Shown piece by piece: positions 8,046 to 17,274 of a DNA stretch of 64,000 nt. Under the pieces are notes generated by a model. That model made no database searches, had not been told where the DNA came from, and saw nothing but the letters and a program-made list of their open reading frames with translations. Source of the stretch: Parasalinivibrio latis (GTDB lineage Bacteria; Pseudomonadota; Gammaproteobacteria; Enterobacterales; Vibrionaceae). The stretch covers positions 3,410,001 to 3,474,000 of the forward strand of contig NZ_CP098812.1 in assembly GCF_036825535.1 (NCBI RefSeq), read 5' to 3'. Made by a program: the position numbers and the translations under genes. How positions within the stretch are numbered: position 1 is the first letter of the stretch; every line of letters begins with the position of its first letter.

Positions 8046-9470
8046 TTACAGCTTGCTCAGATCTTTGGCATCCCAATGCGGGAAATGCTTTCGGATCAGT
8101 GCATTGAGTTCCAGCTCAAACGCTGAGAACTGGGACGGGGTTTCCTGAATCTCGCCCAGGGTTACATCACGGATCATCCCGGCACCCACAGTCACATTGC
8201 TGAGGCGGTCGATGATGATAAAGCCACCGGTATCGGCAACATCCAGGTAACGGTCACTGGGAACAGATTCAGTCAGGTTAAGCTCACACAACCCAATTCC
8301 GTTGAGCGGCAGCTCATCGGTATCAAAGGTCGCCAGGTTATTGATATCCACCTGGTGAAGGATGGCACTGAACTCACCCACGGTTTTCTTGCTTGCCAGC
8401 TTGATATCGTATTGGCGCTCAAGTTGCAGCGGAGTTTCTGACATCCAAACCACATCAGCGAGCAATTTGTTACCCTGGATTACATTGGCATTTTCCGGTA
8501 CCAGCAGGTCGCCACGGCTGATATCAATTTCATCATTCAGGGTCAGAGTCACCGCTTGTCCTGCATGTGCCGCATCCAGGTCGCCATCAAAGGTGACAAT
8601 ACGCGCCACGGTGGACGCCTTGCCGGACGGCAGTACTTTTACCGCATCACCCACTTTTACAGAACCGGAAGCGACAGTACCGGCAAACCCGCGGAAATCG
8701 AGGTTCGGACGGTTTACATACTGGACCGGAAGACGGAATTCACCACGAAGACGGTCTTTTTCGATATCGACACTTTCCAGCATATTCAAAAGCGGCTCAC
8801 CTTCATACCAAGGTGTCAGCTCACTGGCTTTGACTACGTTGTCGCCTTCCAGTGCAGAAAGCGGGATCAGTTTGATATCGATATCGCCGTTAAGCTTCTC
8901 GGCAAAAGCCAGGTACTCGTCACGGATAGACTCAAACCGGCTTTGGTCAAACGCCACCAGATCCATCTTGTTAACCGCAACGATAAAGTTACGGATCCCG
9001 AGCAGGCTGGCAATGTAAGAGTGCCGACGGGTCTGATCCAACACGCCTTTACGCGCATCAATCAGGATCACGGCCAGATCACAGGTCGACGCGCCGGTTG
9101 CCATGTTGCGGGTGTACTGCTCATGTCCAGGGGTATCAGCAATGATGAACTTGCGCTTCTGGGTTGAGAAGTAACGGTAAGCCACATCAATGGTAATACC
9201 CTGCTCACGCTCTGCCTGCAGGCCGTCTACCAAAAGGGCCAGATCCGGTTTCTCGCCGGTGGTGCCCACTTTGGCGCTGTCTGCATGGATCGCTTCCAAC
9301 TGATCTTCATAGATCTGCTGGGAATCATGGAGCAAACGCCCGATAAGGGTACTCTTGCCGTCATCCACTGAGCCACAGGTCAGGAAACGAAGCAGGGATT
9401 TGTTCTGGTGTTGTTGCAGATAGGCCTCAATCCCAAGCTCGGCTACCTGTTGTTCAATTGCGTTGTTCAT
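8046..9470 (-). CDS. cysN: Sulfate adenylyltransferase subunit 1 (GTPase)
   Basis: This 474-residue translation-factor-type GTPase drives ATP sulfurylase with CysD. G1 GSVDDGKST lies at 33-41, DTPGH at 112-116 and NKMD at 167-170. Beta-barrel domains II and III follow as in EF-Tu. Length matches stand-alone CysN, not the CysN-CysC fusion, and a separate cysC exists downstream. It starts 9 bp after cysD in the same operon. Confidence 0.95.
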   Translation of the reverse strand: MNNAIEQQVAELGIEAYLQQHQNKSLLRFLTCGSVDDGKSTLIGRLLHDSQQIYEDQLEAIHADSAKVGTTGEKPDLALLVDGLQAEREQGITIDVAYRYFSTQKRKFIIADTPGHEQYTRNMATGASTCDLAVILIDARKGVLDQTRRHSYIASLLGIRNFIVAVNKMDLVAFDQSRFESIRDEYLAFAEKLNGDIDIKLIPLSALEGDNVVKASELTPWYEGEPLLNMLESVDIEKDRLRGEFRLPVQYVNRPNLDFRGFAGTVASGSVKVGDAVKVLPSGKASTVARIVTFDGDLDAAHAGQAVTLTLNDEIDISRGDLLVPENANVIQGNKLLADVVWMSETPLQLERQYDIKLASKKTVGEFSAILHQVDINNLATFDTDELPLNGIGLCELNLTESVPSDRYLDVADTGGFIIIDRLSNVTVGAGMIRDVTLGEIQETPSQFSAFELELNALIRKHFPHWDAKDLSKL

Positions 9471-9479
9471 GCCGGCTCC

Positions 9480-10388
9480 TTAGAAATATCCCTGGCGTTT
9501 TTTCAGTTCCATTGACCCGGACTGGTCGTGGTCAATCGCCCGTCCCTGGCGCTCACTGGAGCGAGCCACCAGCATCTCTTCAATGATGCCCGGCAATGTG
9601 TTGGCTTCAGATTCAATAGCCCCGGTAAGCGGGTAGCAGCCGAGGGTACGGAAACGTACCTTGCGGTATTCCACCTTCTCCCCGTCTTCAAGGGGCATAC
9701 GGTCGTCATCGACCATAATCAGCATGCCGTCGCGCTCAACAACAGGGCGCTCTTCGGACAGGTAGAGCGGCACAATATCGATGCCCTCAAGGTAGATGTA
9801 CTGCCAGATATCCAGCTCGGTCCAGTTGGACAGCGGGAAAACACGGATGCTTTCCCCCTTGTTCACCTGACCGTTGTAGGTGCGCCACAGCTCAGGGCGC
9901 TGGTTTTTCGGATCCCAGCGGTGGTGCTTGTCACGGAAGGAGTAAACACGTTCCTTGGCGCGGGATTTCTCCTCATCCCGGCGGGCACCACCGAACGCAG
10001 CATCAAAACCGTGCTCATTCAGTGCCTGCTTCAGACCCTGGGTTTTCATGATGTCGGTGTGCTTGGAGGAGCCGTGTACAAATGGGTTGATGCCCATTGC
10101 CAGCCCTTCGGGGTTTTTGTGCACCAGCAGGTCGAAACCGTACTTTTTCGCTGTACGGTCGCGGAACTCAATCATCTCGCGGAATTTCCAGTCCGTGTCG
10201 ACATGCAGGAGAGGAAACGGGATTTTCCCCGGATAGAATGCCTTACGGGCAAGGTGCAGCATCACTGATGAGTCCTTGCCGATGGAGTAAAGCATCACCG
10301 GATTATCAAACTCAGCCGCCACTTCACGGATGATATGGATACTTTCCGCTTCCAGCTGCTTGAGGTGGGTGAACGTTTTCGGGTCCAT
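9480..10388 (-). CDS. cysD: Sulfate adenylyltransferase subunit 2
   Basis: This 302-residue catalytic subunit joins sulfate to AMP from ATP, giving APS. The PP-loop is YSIGKDSSVML near the N-terminus. Other CysD features are GGARRDEEKSRAKER and LSNWTELDIWQYI. I placed the start at MDPKTFTHLKQLEAE because it aligns with the 302-residue E. coli protein. The open frame runs 33 codons further upstream but would overlap the end of cysG. The gene is 14 bp downstream of cysG. Confidence 0.94.
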   Translation of the reverse strand: MDPKTFTHLKQLEAESIHIIREVAAEFDNPVMLYSIGKDSSVMLHLARKAFYPGKIPFPLLHVDTDWKFREMIEFRDRTAKKYGFDLLVHKNPEGLAMGINPFVHGSSKHTDIMKTQGLKQALNEHGFDAAFGGARRDEEKSRAKERVYSFRDKHHRWDPKNQRPELWRTYNGQVNKGESIRVFPLSNWTELDIWQYIYLEGIDIVPLYLSEERPVVERDGMLIMVDDDRMPLEDGEKVEYRKVRFRTLGCYPLTGAIESEANTLPGIIEEMLVARSSERQGRAIDHDQSGSMELKKRQGYF

Positions 10389-10402
10389 GTTATCTGTCTT
10401 CC

Positions 10403-11839
10403 TTATGCGAGATTCACGACAGCAGGTGCCGGTTGTCTGTCTTTTTCGTCCAGCAGCAAACCTTTTTCCCGGCTGCTGCTGAACCAATTCAGTTTTTCAC
10501 TCAGTTGTGCCACTTCGCCAACAACAATCAGTGACGGGCTTTCGGCAGATTTGGCAAGTTCTGACAACTCGCTCAGTGTTCCCCGCAGCACCTTCTGTTT
10601 TTCCTGGGTACCACGTTCTACAATGGCTACCGGGGTAAGCGGGTCTCTGCCATTGCCCAAAAGCTGCTGCTGGATATAACCTGATTTCATCAGGCCCATA
10701 TAAATCACCAGCGTCTGGTTAGGTCTTGCCAATGTGACCCAATCCAGCGTATCCACTTCTTGTTTCAGGTGACCGGTGATAAAGGTGGCGCTTTGGGCGT
10801 AGTCCCTGTGCGTCAGCGGGATCCCCGCATAGGCGGTCGCGCCGGCCGCAGCAGTAATCCCCGGCACAACCTGGCAGGTCACGCCTGACTCCATCAGGGT
10901 TTCCAGCTCTTCACCACCCCGGCCAAAGACGAAGGGATCCCCTCCTTTCAGTCGTACAACCCGCTTGCCGGACTTTGCATAGTTCACCAGCAACTGGTTA
11001 ATCTGATCCTGCGGTACACTGTGAAAGCCGGCCTTTTTACCCACCGAAACCAGTTCCGCATCCCGTCTTACCAGCTCTAAAACCTCTTCAGAAACAAGAT
11101 AGTCGTAGAGCACCACATCAGCTTGTTGCATTAGTTGGACGGCTTTCAGCGTCAATAATCCGGCATCGCCAGGGCCGGCTCCAACCAAGGCAACGCTTCC
11201 ACCGGCCTTTTGGGAACGCGAAAGGCTTTCCAGTTCATCCCGCGCTTCATCATGCTGTCCGGCAGCGACCAAAGTGGAAAATCGGCCTTCAAAGGCTTGT
11301 TCCCAGAACTTTCTGCGACCGGAAAGGCTTTGAACCCGTGCTTTCAACGTGTCACGAAACTGTCCGGCGATCTTAGCCATTTGTCCAAGATGCTGGGGCA
11401 GTAACGTCTCAAGTTTCTCACGGATAAGACGGGCCAGGACCGGTGCCTGGCCGGATGACGAGATCGCAACGATCAGGGGCGAGCGGTCAACAATTGACGG
11501 GACGATAAAGCTGCATTTCGGGGTGTCATCGACCACATTGGCCAGGATATGGCGGTTGTCAGCCGCTTTGGCAACCAATTCGTTAACCAGCGGGTTATCG
11601 GTAGCAGCAATCACCAGGAAGGTTGCATCAAGATGTTCAGGGCGAAACGGCTGGTCAATCCATACCAACTCACCGTTTTCCGCCGCTTCAGCGATTTCAC
11701 GGTTCACTTCCGGGGCAACCAGAAACAACCGGGCACCGGCTTTAAGCAGCATACGTGCTTTGCGCCATGCTACTTCACCGCCGCCAACCACGACGCAACG
11801 TCGTCCATCCAGTTTTGCAAACAGTGGCAGGTAGTCCAT
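10403..11839 (-). CDS. cysG: Siroheme synthase (trifunctional CysG)
   Basis: This 478-residue enzyme converts uroporphyrinogen III to siroheme, the cofactor of sulfite reductase CysI. The N-terminal dehydrogenase/ferrochelatase half has the NAD loop VVVGGGEVAWRKA (about 16-28). The C-terminal methyltransferase half has VGAGPGDAGLLTLKA and GGDPFVFGRGGEE. It is about 20 residues longer than the E. coli protein, mostly at the C-terminus. It heads the leftward cys operon and is divergent from cpdB across about 250 AT-rich bp. A CysB-activated promoter is likely there, but I could not define one. Confidence 0.94.
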   Translation of the reverse strand: MDYLPLFAKLDGRRCVVVGGGEVAWRKARMLLKAGARLFLVAPEVNREIAEAAENGELVWIDQPFRPEHLDATFLVIAATDNPLVNELVAKAADNRHILANVVDDTPKCSFIVPSIVDRSPLIVAISSSGQAPVLARLIREKLETLLPQHLGQMAKIAGQFRDTLKARVQSLSGRRKFWEQAFEGRFSTLVAAGQHDEARDELESLSRSQKAGGSVALVGAGPGDAGLLTLKAVQLMQQADVVLYDYLVSEEVLELVRRDAELVSVGKKAGFHSVPQDQINQLLVNYAKSGKRVVRLKGGDPFVFGRGGEELETLMESGVTCQVVPGITAAAGATAYAGIPLTHRDYAQSATFITGHLKQEVDTLDWVTLARPNQTLVIYMGLMKSGYIQQQLLGNGRDPLTPVAIVERGTQEKQKVLRGTLSELSELAKSAESPSLIVVGEVAQLSEKLNWFSSSREKGLLLDEKDRQPAPAVVNLA

Positions 11840-12085
11840 GTCCTGTGCCCTCGATCTTTAATCCTGATTGGCACTATAGAACCATTAGAATATTACCTGA
11901 AATTCTTAAATATCATTTTTTATATCGATTTGTTTGCAACAACCGACTCATTAACAAAAAGTCTCAGCAATATAAGCGGCGAAAAGCATAAAAGTTGACG
12001 ATATCACAGTAACGCCACTGTCCTATGTGCATAATGCAGCCGACTGATATCACGCTCTTTTTGCACACTAATATCGGAGACAACA

Positions 12086-14041
12086 ATGAAAGTGCAAACT
12101 TCGTCACTATCTATGGCCGTATTGGCCGGCATGCTGACAATGGCTGGACCGGCAGCAGCAGAAACCATCCAGCTGCGCATCATTGAGACAACAGACATTC
12201 ATACCAATGTCATGGACTACGACTACTACAAGGACAAGCCATCCGAAAAAATTGGCCTGGTCCGTGCCGCAACCGTCGTCAAAGAAGCCCGTGACGGAGC
12301 AGTAAACAGCGTCCTGGTAGATAACGGCGACCTGATCCAGGGCAGCCCCATGGGTGACTACATGGCAGCCAAGGGCATCAAAGCCGGTGAAGTACACCCT
12401 GTATACAAGGCGATGAACCAGCTCGGTTATGAAGTGGCAAATATCGGTAACCACGAGTTCAACTATGGCCTCGATTTCCTCAAAGAGAGCCTGAATGACG
12501 CCAATTTCCCTTATATCTGTGCCAACGTTTACGATGCCAAAACCGGCGAGCACTACTTCAAGCCGTACATCATAAAAACTCACACTTTTAAAGACACAGA
12601 CGGCGCTGAACACCAAGTCAAAATCGGTTACATCGGCTTTGTTCCTCCGCAGATCATGACTTGGGACAAAAAGAACCTTGAAGGCAAGGTCATTGCCAAA
12701 GACATCGTCGAAACCGCTAATGAGCTGGTTCCACAGATGAAAGCGGAAGGTGCTGACGTGATTGTGGCGATTCCCCACTCCGGCATGTCTCATGACCCTT
12801 ACAAGCTGATGGCTGAAAACTCCACCTACTACCTGTCACAGGTAGACGGTATTGATGCTATTGCATTCGGCCACTCCCATGCAGTGTTCCCGGGCAAGGG
12901 TTTTGACAATATCCAGGGCGTCGATAACGTAAACGGCACGATCAACGGTGTAGCGGCTGTCATGCCGGGACGCTGGGGCAGCCATGTCGGTGTTATGGAT
13001 CTGACCCTCAGCAATGACAGTGGCAAATGGGAAGTTGTCAAAGGTGACAGCAAGGCCCTGCCAATCTTTGACGGCAAGGCACTTGTCAAAGCGGATCCTG
13101 CACTGGTGAAAGCCGTTGAGGCAGACCACAAAGGTACTCGCGAATTCGTCAACCAGCCTATCGGTAAAGCCAGCGATGTTATGTACAGCTTCCTGTCACT
13201 AGTACAGGACGACCCGACAGTACAAATCGTCAACCTGGCACAAAAAGACTATGTTGAACGCTTTATCCAGGGCGACCCGGATCTGGATGGCATCCCGGTT
13301 CTGTCTGCTGCTGCCCCATTCAAGGCAGGTGGCCGTAAGAACGACCCAACCAATTTCACCGAAGTGGAATCGGGCCAGCTGACTTTCCGTAATGCCGCCG
13401 ACCTCTACCTCTACCCGAACACACTGGTTGCCATGAAAGTAACCGGTAAGGAAGTGAAAGAGTGGCTGGAATGCTCTGCCGGTCAGTTCAACCAAATTGA
13501 CCCGAATTCCACTGCACCACAGGAATTGGTTAACTGGGACGGTTTCCGTACCTACAACTTCGATGTCATTGATGGTGTGAACTACCAGGTGGATATCACC
13601 CAGCCAGCCAAATATGACGGGGAGTGCAAGGTCATTAACCCTGGCTCTGAGCGTATCAAGAACCTGACCTTCAACGGCAAGCCAATTGATATGAAGGCAC
13701 CGTTTATCATTGCAACCAACAACTACCGTGCTTACAGCGGCAAGTTTGCAGGCACCGGTCCCGATTTCATTGCTTTCGCTGCACCGGATGAGAACCGTAC
13801 TGTCCTTGCAAATTACATCTCCCGCGTCAGCAAGGAAAAAGGCCAGGTTATCCCAACGGCAGACAACAACTGGTCATTCGCCCCTATCAAAGGCGGTGAA
13901 AAGCTGAATGTACACTTTGAAACGGCGCCAAGCCAAAAGGCCGCAGATTTCATCAAAGCCAAGGGTCAGTACCCGATGACAAAAACCGGCACCGATGACA
14001 CCGGCTTTGCCATCTACAAGATTGACCTTTCAGGAAAATAA
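12086..14041 (+). CDS. cpdB: 2',3'-cyclic-nucleotide 2'-phosphodiesterase / 3'-nucleotidase
   Basis: This 651-residue periplasmic enzyme hydrolyses 2',3'-cyclic nucleotides and 3'-nucleotides to nucleosides plus phosphate. A signal peptide ends at PAAA (about residue 25). The metallophosphoesterase motifs are ETTDIHTN, VDNGDLIQGSP, NIGNHEFNYG and HSGMSHD, with FGHSH later. The 5'-nucleotidase C-terminal domain fills about 380-600. Length matches E. coli CpdB. A GGAGA ribosome site precedes the ATG. The nucleosides made could be taken up by the NupC encoded at 40.5 kb, which is an inference from function only. Confidence 0.93.
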   Translation: MKVQTSSLSMAVLAGMLTMAGPAAAETIQLRIIETTDIHTNVMDYDYYKDKPSEKIGLVRAATVVKEARDGAVNSVLVDNGDLIQGSPMGDYMAAKGIKAGEVHPVYKAMNQLGYEVANIGNHEFNYGLDFLKESLNDANFPYICANVYDAKTGEHYFKPYIIKTHTFKDTDGAEHQVKIGYIGFVPPQIMTWDKKNLEGKVIAKDIVETANELVPQMKAEGADVIVAIPHSGMSHDPYKLMAENSTYYLSQVDGIDAIAFGHSHAVFPGKGFDNIQGVDNVNGTINGVAAVMPGRWGSHVGVMDLTLSNDSGKWEVVKGDSKALPIFDGKALVKADPALVKAVEADHKGTREFVNQPIGKASDVMYSFLSLVQDDPTVQIVNLAQKDYVERFIQGDPDLDGIPVLSAAAPFKAGGRKNDPTNFTEVESGQLTFRNAADLYLYPNTLVAMKVTGKEVKEWLECSAGQFNQIDPNSTAPQELVNWDGFRTYNFDVIDGVNYQVDITQPAKYDGECKVINPGSERIKNLTFNGKPIDMKAPFIIATNNYRAYSGKFAGTGPDFIAFAAPDENRTVLANYISRVSKEKGQVIPTADNNWSFAPIKGGEKLNVHFETAPSQKAADFIKAKGQYPMTKTGTDDTGFAIYKIDLSGK

Positions 14042-14079
14042 GTCCGGCTTACGACTAATTGCAGAGTCAAATTAACGCG

Positions 14080-14108
14080 AAAACCGCAGCACGATGCTGC
14101 GGTTTTTT
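14080..14108 (+). terminator. Terminator of cpdB
   Basis: AAAACCGCAGC pairs with GCTGCGGTTTT over loop ACGAT and ends in a T-run. Confidence 0.85.
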
Positions 14109-14149
14109 ATATATTGAACATGAGACTCCTGCCAGGAAGAGCACGAAAA

Positions 14150-14611
14150 ATGAAATGGAATATAATGACGTTTGAACAGCTCACCACCAGTGAGCTGTAT
14201 GCCTTACTGAAGCTTCGCGTCGATGTTTTTGTTGTTGAACAAAACTGCCCATACCCGGAACTGGACGGCCACGATACCCACCCTCAAACCCGTCACCTGC
14301 TGGGCTTTGAGGGTTCAGAACTGGTAGCCTACGCTAGAGTACTTCCACCCGGGCTGAACTACGAAACCCCCAGCATCGGTAGGGTGGTCACCAAAGCCTC
14401 ACAACGCCGCCTCGGTACCGGCCACACCGTCATCGTGAAAGCGATGGAAACAGCCACGCAGTACTGGCCTTCTGAAGCCATTTCACTTGCAGCCCAGGCC
14501 TATCTCAAAGGCTTCTATGAAAGCCATGGGTTCAGAGAAGTGTCAGATGAATACCTCGAAGACGGTATTCCCCATATCGATATGGTGCGTCCTGCCGACA
14601 GCCCTGATTAA
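14150..14611 (+). CDS. elaA: ElaA family GNAT acyltransferase
   Basis: This 153-residue GCN5-type protein closely matches ElaA: LYALLKLRVDVFVVEQNCPYPELDG at the N-terminus (given here in two parts, LYALLKLRVDVF and VVEQNCPYPELDG), IGRVVTKASQRRLGTGHTV as the acetyl-CoA loop, and EDGIPHIDM at the end. The substrate is unknown. I chose ATG 14150 because AGGAAGA lies 9 bp upstream. An ATG 12 codons earlier would overlap the end of the cpdB terminator region. It sits alone between two terminators and converges on ytfB. Confidence 0.87.
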   Translation: MKWNIMTFEQLTTSELYALLKLRVDVFVVEQNCPYPELDGHDTHPQTRHLLGFEGSELVAYARVLPPGLNYETPSIGRVVTKASQRRLGTGHTVIVKAMETATQYWPSEAISLAAQAYLKGFYESHGFREVSDEYLEDGIPHIDMVRPADSPD

Positions 14612-14635
14612 CCTTGCGCTGCTGCCGAAAACTCA

Positions 14636-14660
14636 AAAGGGAGCATTCCGCTCCCTTTGT
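14636..14660. terminator. Terminator between elaA and ytfB/oapA
   Basis: AAAGGGAGC pairs with GCTCCCTTT over a 5-nt loop. The A and T flanks suggest use from both sides. Confidence 0.8.
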
Positions 14661-14681
14661 TATTTCAATTCCTGCAACCCG

Positions 14682-15260
14682 TCACTGGCGGCCGAAACTC
14701 CCGTCACTCAGGCGGAAAAACATCGCGGCGTCAGTGCCACCGGTTTCTATCTGCAGCATATCCAGTTCGCCATTGGCTGCAATTTTAAACCGTAGCAGCT
14801 GGCCCGGCTGAATGCGGCTCAGGGGCTTGTCGCTCCCCTCAATGGCAGAAATTGCATATAGGTCGTGGAGAGGCAAGTCATTACGGCGGAAAATGTTCGC
14901 CAGAGTGTCCCCCTTCTGGACTTCATAGTTATGCCATTCAGCCTGGGAAGACTTGCCTCCTGTTGTTGAGTTCGCCGGTTCATCACTCAATGGGGAGGTA
15001 TCCATGGCCACCGAGACCCTCTCTGTGGTTGACCCGGTTTCCGGCACCGGAGGGGATGACGGCAATAACAGCAAAATCAGAATGGCTGCTGAGAGAGAAG
15101 CCACGCCGATTCGGTGGAACCGAGGCAAGGATTGCCACTGGGCTTTAGCACGTTCAAACACCGGAGCTGAAAGCAAACCGCCCAACTTATCCGCCGTGTT
15201 ATTTTTCAGGCGGAACCAGGTCGCCCGGCCTTTTTGTATTAACGGGTTAATTCTTTCCAT
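14682..15260 (-). CDS. ytfB: YtfB/OapA family LysM-like cell-envelope protein
   Basis: This protein of about 192 residues has a cytoplasmic N-terminus (about 1-50), one transmembrane helix (GVASLSAAILILLLLP), a Pro/Ser/Thr-rich linker, and a C-terminal OapA/LysM-like domain with WHNYEVQKGDTLANIFRRN and PLHDLYAI. Family members bind glycan strands and locate at the division site (YtfB) or affect adhesion and opacity (OapA). I chose ATG 15260 (MERINPL); a GTG three codons upstream is possible. It is divergent from fklB, the same pairing as ytfB-fklB in E. coli. A long palindrome lies between them. Confidence 0.85.
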   Translation of the reverse strand: MERINPLIQKGRATWFRLKNNTADKLGGLLSAPVFERAKAQWQSLPRFHRIGVASLSAAILILLLLPSSPPVPETGSTTERVSVAMDTSPLSDEPANSTTGGKSSQAEWHNYEVQKGDTLANIFRRNDLPLHDLYAISAIEGSDKPLSRIQPGQLLRFKIAANGELDMLQIETGGTDAAMFFRLSDGSFGRQ

Positions 15261-15302
15261 ACACTCCACCGTCTCTACCCACGATTGTCCCGACCAAACG
15301 TT

Positions 15303-15369
15303 TATACCTAAACCACCTCAAGGTGCAGTTTTCACTCTGAACCACACACCTTGAGGTGATTTGGGTATA
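15303..15369. repeat. 67-bp imperfect palindrome between ytfB and fklB
   Basis: Two 23-nt arms (15303-15325 and 15347-15369) match at 21 of 23 positions. Each carries CACCTCAAGGTG (or its complement) inside a TATACC/GGTATA end, around a 21-nt centre. The TTGGGTATA ends resemble dispersed ERIC/MITE-like intergenic repeats of Vibrio. That identity is from memory and needs a search. It lies in both 5' untranslated regions. Confidence 0.65.
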
Positions 15370-15429
15370 CCACGAATACCTACAACTGTTATCCTTTGCC
15401 ACTTTCATTACAAACGAAAGAGTGACGTT

Positions 15430-16050
15430 ATGTCTGATATCAAACTGGAGACAGTTGAACAGAAAGCCAGCTACGGCATCGGCCTGCAAATGGGCCAACA
15501 ACTTGCAGGTGCAGGTCTGCCAGATCTGGAAGTTGATGCTATTGCTAAAGGTATTGCTACCGCCCTGGCTGGCGACATGCCAGAAATCAGCGTTGATGAC
15601 ATCAACAATGCGCTGCGCGAGCTTCACACAAAAGCAGAGCAAATTCGTCAGGAAAATGCAAAGTCTGTTATCGCAGAAGGTGAAGCATTCCTCGCAGAAA
15701 ATGCAAAACGCCCAGAAGTAAACGTCACTGAATCTGGCCTGCAGTACGAAGTGCTGGTAGAAGGCGAAGGCGAAATCCCATCGTCTGACAAGACTGTACG
15801 TGTTCACTACCACGGTATGCTGACTGACGGTACTGTGTTCGACAGCTCTGTTACCCGTGGTACACCAGCTGAATTCCCTGTAACTGGCGTTATCAAAGGC
15901 TGGGTTGAAGCCCTGCAAATGATGCCTGTTGGTTCTAAGTGGAAGCTGACTATTCCTCAGGAACTGGCTTATGGTGAGCGTGGTGCTGGTGCATCAATCC
16001 CTCCATACGCAGTACTGGTATTTGAAGTAGAGCTGCTGGATATCCTGTAA
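15430..16050 (+). CDS. fklB: FKBP-type peptidyl-prolyl isomerase FklB
   Basis: This 206-residue isomerase, the same length as E. coli FklB, has an N-terminal dimerisation region starting ASYGIGLQMGQQLAG. The C-terminal FKBP domain (about 115-206) includes VRVHYHGMLTDGTVFDSS, GVIKGWVEALQMMPVGSKW and AYGERGAGASIPPYA. The active-site aromatic and Asp residues are present. I chose ATG 15430 (MSDIKLE) to match the family; the frame stays open upstream but through the palindrome. It speeds proline cis/trans isomerisation during folding. A strong terminator follows. Confidence 0.93.
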   Translation: MSDIKLETVEQKASYGIGLQMGQQLAGAGLPDLEVDAIAKGIATALAGDMPEISVDDINNALRELHTKAEQIRQENAKSVIAEGEAFLAENAKRPEVNVTESGLQYEVLVEGEGEIPSSDKTVRVHYHGMLTDGTVFDSSVTRGTPAEFPVTGVIKGWVEALQMMPVGSKWKLTIPQELAYGERGAGASIPPYAVLVFEVELLDIL

Positions 16051-16068
16051 GCCCGGCTTTAAATCCAG

Positions 16069-16096
16069 AAAAACCCTGCTCCGGCAGGGTTTTTTC
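16069..16096. terminator. Terminator after fklB
   Basis: CCCTGC pairs with GCAGGG over loop TCCG, with five A before and six T after. It also lies downstream of the converging gene at 16155. Confidence 0.88.
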
Positions 16097-16154
16097 GTTA
16101 TACCCATTGCGCAGGTAAACCCAGAAAAGGGGGACTTTCCAGCCCCTGGAACGG

Positions 16155-17069
16155 TTAGATGATCTGTTTGGCACTGTCGAGGCGTGAAATAGTCCGCCGG
16201 GCCAGTTGCCTGTATGTCCCCCGCTCGTAGCGGTGGGAGCCGATAAAGTGGATAAACGACGACGCTTCCATGCTTTCACGTACATCCGGGAAACGGAAAT
16301 TCTGGTAAAGCGGCCACGGCAAGACAGCGGCACCCGGCATTTTTGAGATCAGGCAACACGTCATAAACTGCTCACTTCCCCATTCATGCCACTTGAGGCC
16401 AAGGCGCTCCTCAAACTGTATAGAAGCAGACTCGACATCGTCCCAGTTGGCGACATTTCTAGGGTAACCGGCAAACCCTGAGCATCCCCGAAGATAAGTT
16501 TCCCCATTCCTGAAAAATCCGGTGTCTTTCATCACCAGTTCTGCCGAAGGCTGTACATGCTTGGAATCCCAGTTCTTCACGACATGATAAAGGGAGTCAG
16601 CAGAAACCGGTGATTGCCACCGAGGGTTACCAATAACAAAACCCTGGTTTTGGGAAACAGCCCGGTCAACGTCCACCATAGGGCCATAAGCCACGGTATC
16701 GGAATCCAGCTGGATAACATAACTCTCCCTGGAGAGGTCAACTGCACGCTTTAACCGCTCCCACGTTCCCCCCGTTGGACACTTGCCTGTGTCCTGCTCT
16801 CCAATGTGGCTGAAGCTGATGCCGGGAATATGGTAACGGAGAAGGTTGCAGTCGGCCTCGTCCAAGCTGCCATCACTCATCACTTCAACCCGGCCGTAGC
16901 CGAAATTGAGAAGAAAGCTCTTTATGGCCAGTAAATACATACACAAGGCAGGCTTGCCAACCATGGAGAATATGACCAGACCCTCTTGTGGGGTATATCT
17001 GATTGGCGGGGTATTGAGGATTCTGCGGCTTTCTCGGTCAAACAGCCACTTTCCCAGTTTCTGGCGCAC
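16155..17069 (-). CDS. Glycosyltransferase-like protein, orphan
   Basis: This 304-residue protein has no signal or membrane anchor. Near residues 118-126 it carries QLDSDTVAYG after a hydrophobic strand (YVIQLD), the DxD-type motif of GT-A glycosyltransferases. Upstream is VIFSMVGKPALCMYLLAIKS, resembling a nucleotide-sugar fold start. Downstream GSEQFMTCCLISKMPGA and FIHFIGSHRYERGTY resemble the C-terminal part of GT8-like enzymes. It starts with GTG, supported by AAGGAA seven bases upstream and an in-frame TGA two codons before. It stands alone between fklB and cysH, with no other sugar genes nearby. Donor and acceptor are unknown. Confidence 0.6.
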   Translation of the reverse strand: MRQKLGKWLFDRESRRILNTPPIRYTPQEGLVIFSMVGKPALCMYLLAIKSFLLNFGYGRVEVMSDGSLDEADCNLLRYHIPGISFSHIGEQDTGKCPTGGTWERLKRAVDLSRESYVIQLDSDTVAYGPMVDVDRAVSQNQGFVIGNPRWQSPVSADSLYHVVKNWDSKHVQPSAELVMKDTGFFRNGETYLRGCSGFAGYPRNVANWDDVESASIQFEERLGLKWHEWGSEQFMTCCLISKMPGAAVLPWPLYQNFRFPDVRESMEASSFIHFIGSHRYERGTYRQLARRTISRLDSAKQII

Positions 17070-17208
17070 TCGTCAGTTCCTTTTGATAACAATCAGGTCA
17101 TCAGGACTCGGTCATCCCTGAAAGCCCCACTGTAAAGGAAGCCAGGGTTACCTGCTGTATTGTTGGTAAGACTCTGACACGGTGAACAAAATACCGACAT
17201 AAACAGAA

Positions 17209-17234
17209 AAAGCCCCGCATTGGTGCGGGGCTTT
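17209..17234 (-). terminator. Terminator of the cysJIH operon
   Basis: AAAGCCCCGCA pairs with TGCGGGGCTTT over a 4-nt loop. Read leftward it ends in TTTTTCTG, 40 bp after the cysH stop. Confidence 0.85.
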
Positions 17235-17274
17235 CCTTTTCATGGGCTTCTTTCTTTTTATTGTAACAGCGGGC

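Noticed and set aside
10389..10487. 33-codon N-terminal extension of cysD
   Set aside because: It overlaps the cysG end and has no counterpart in CysD proteins; the ATG at 10388 gives the usual 302 residues.
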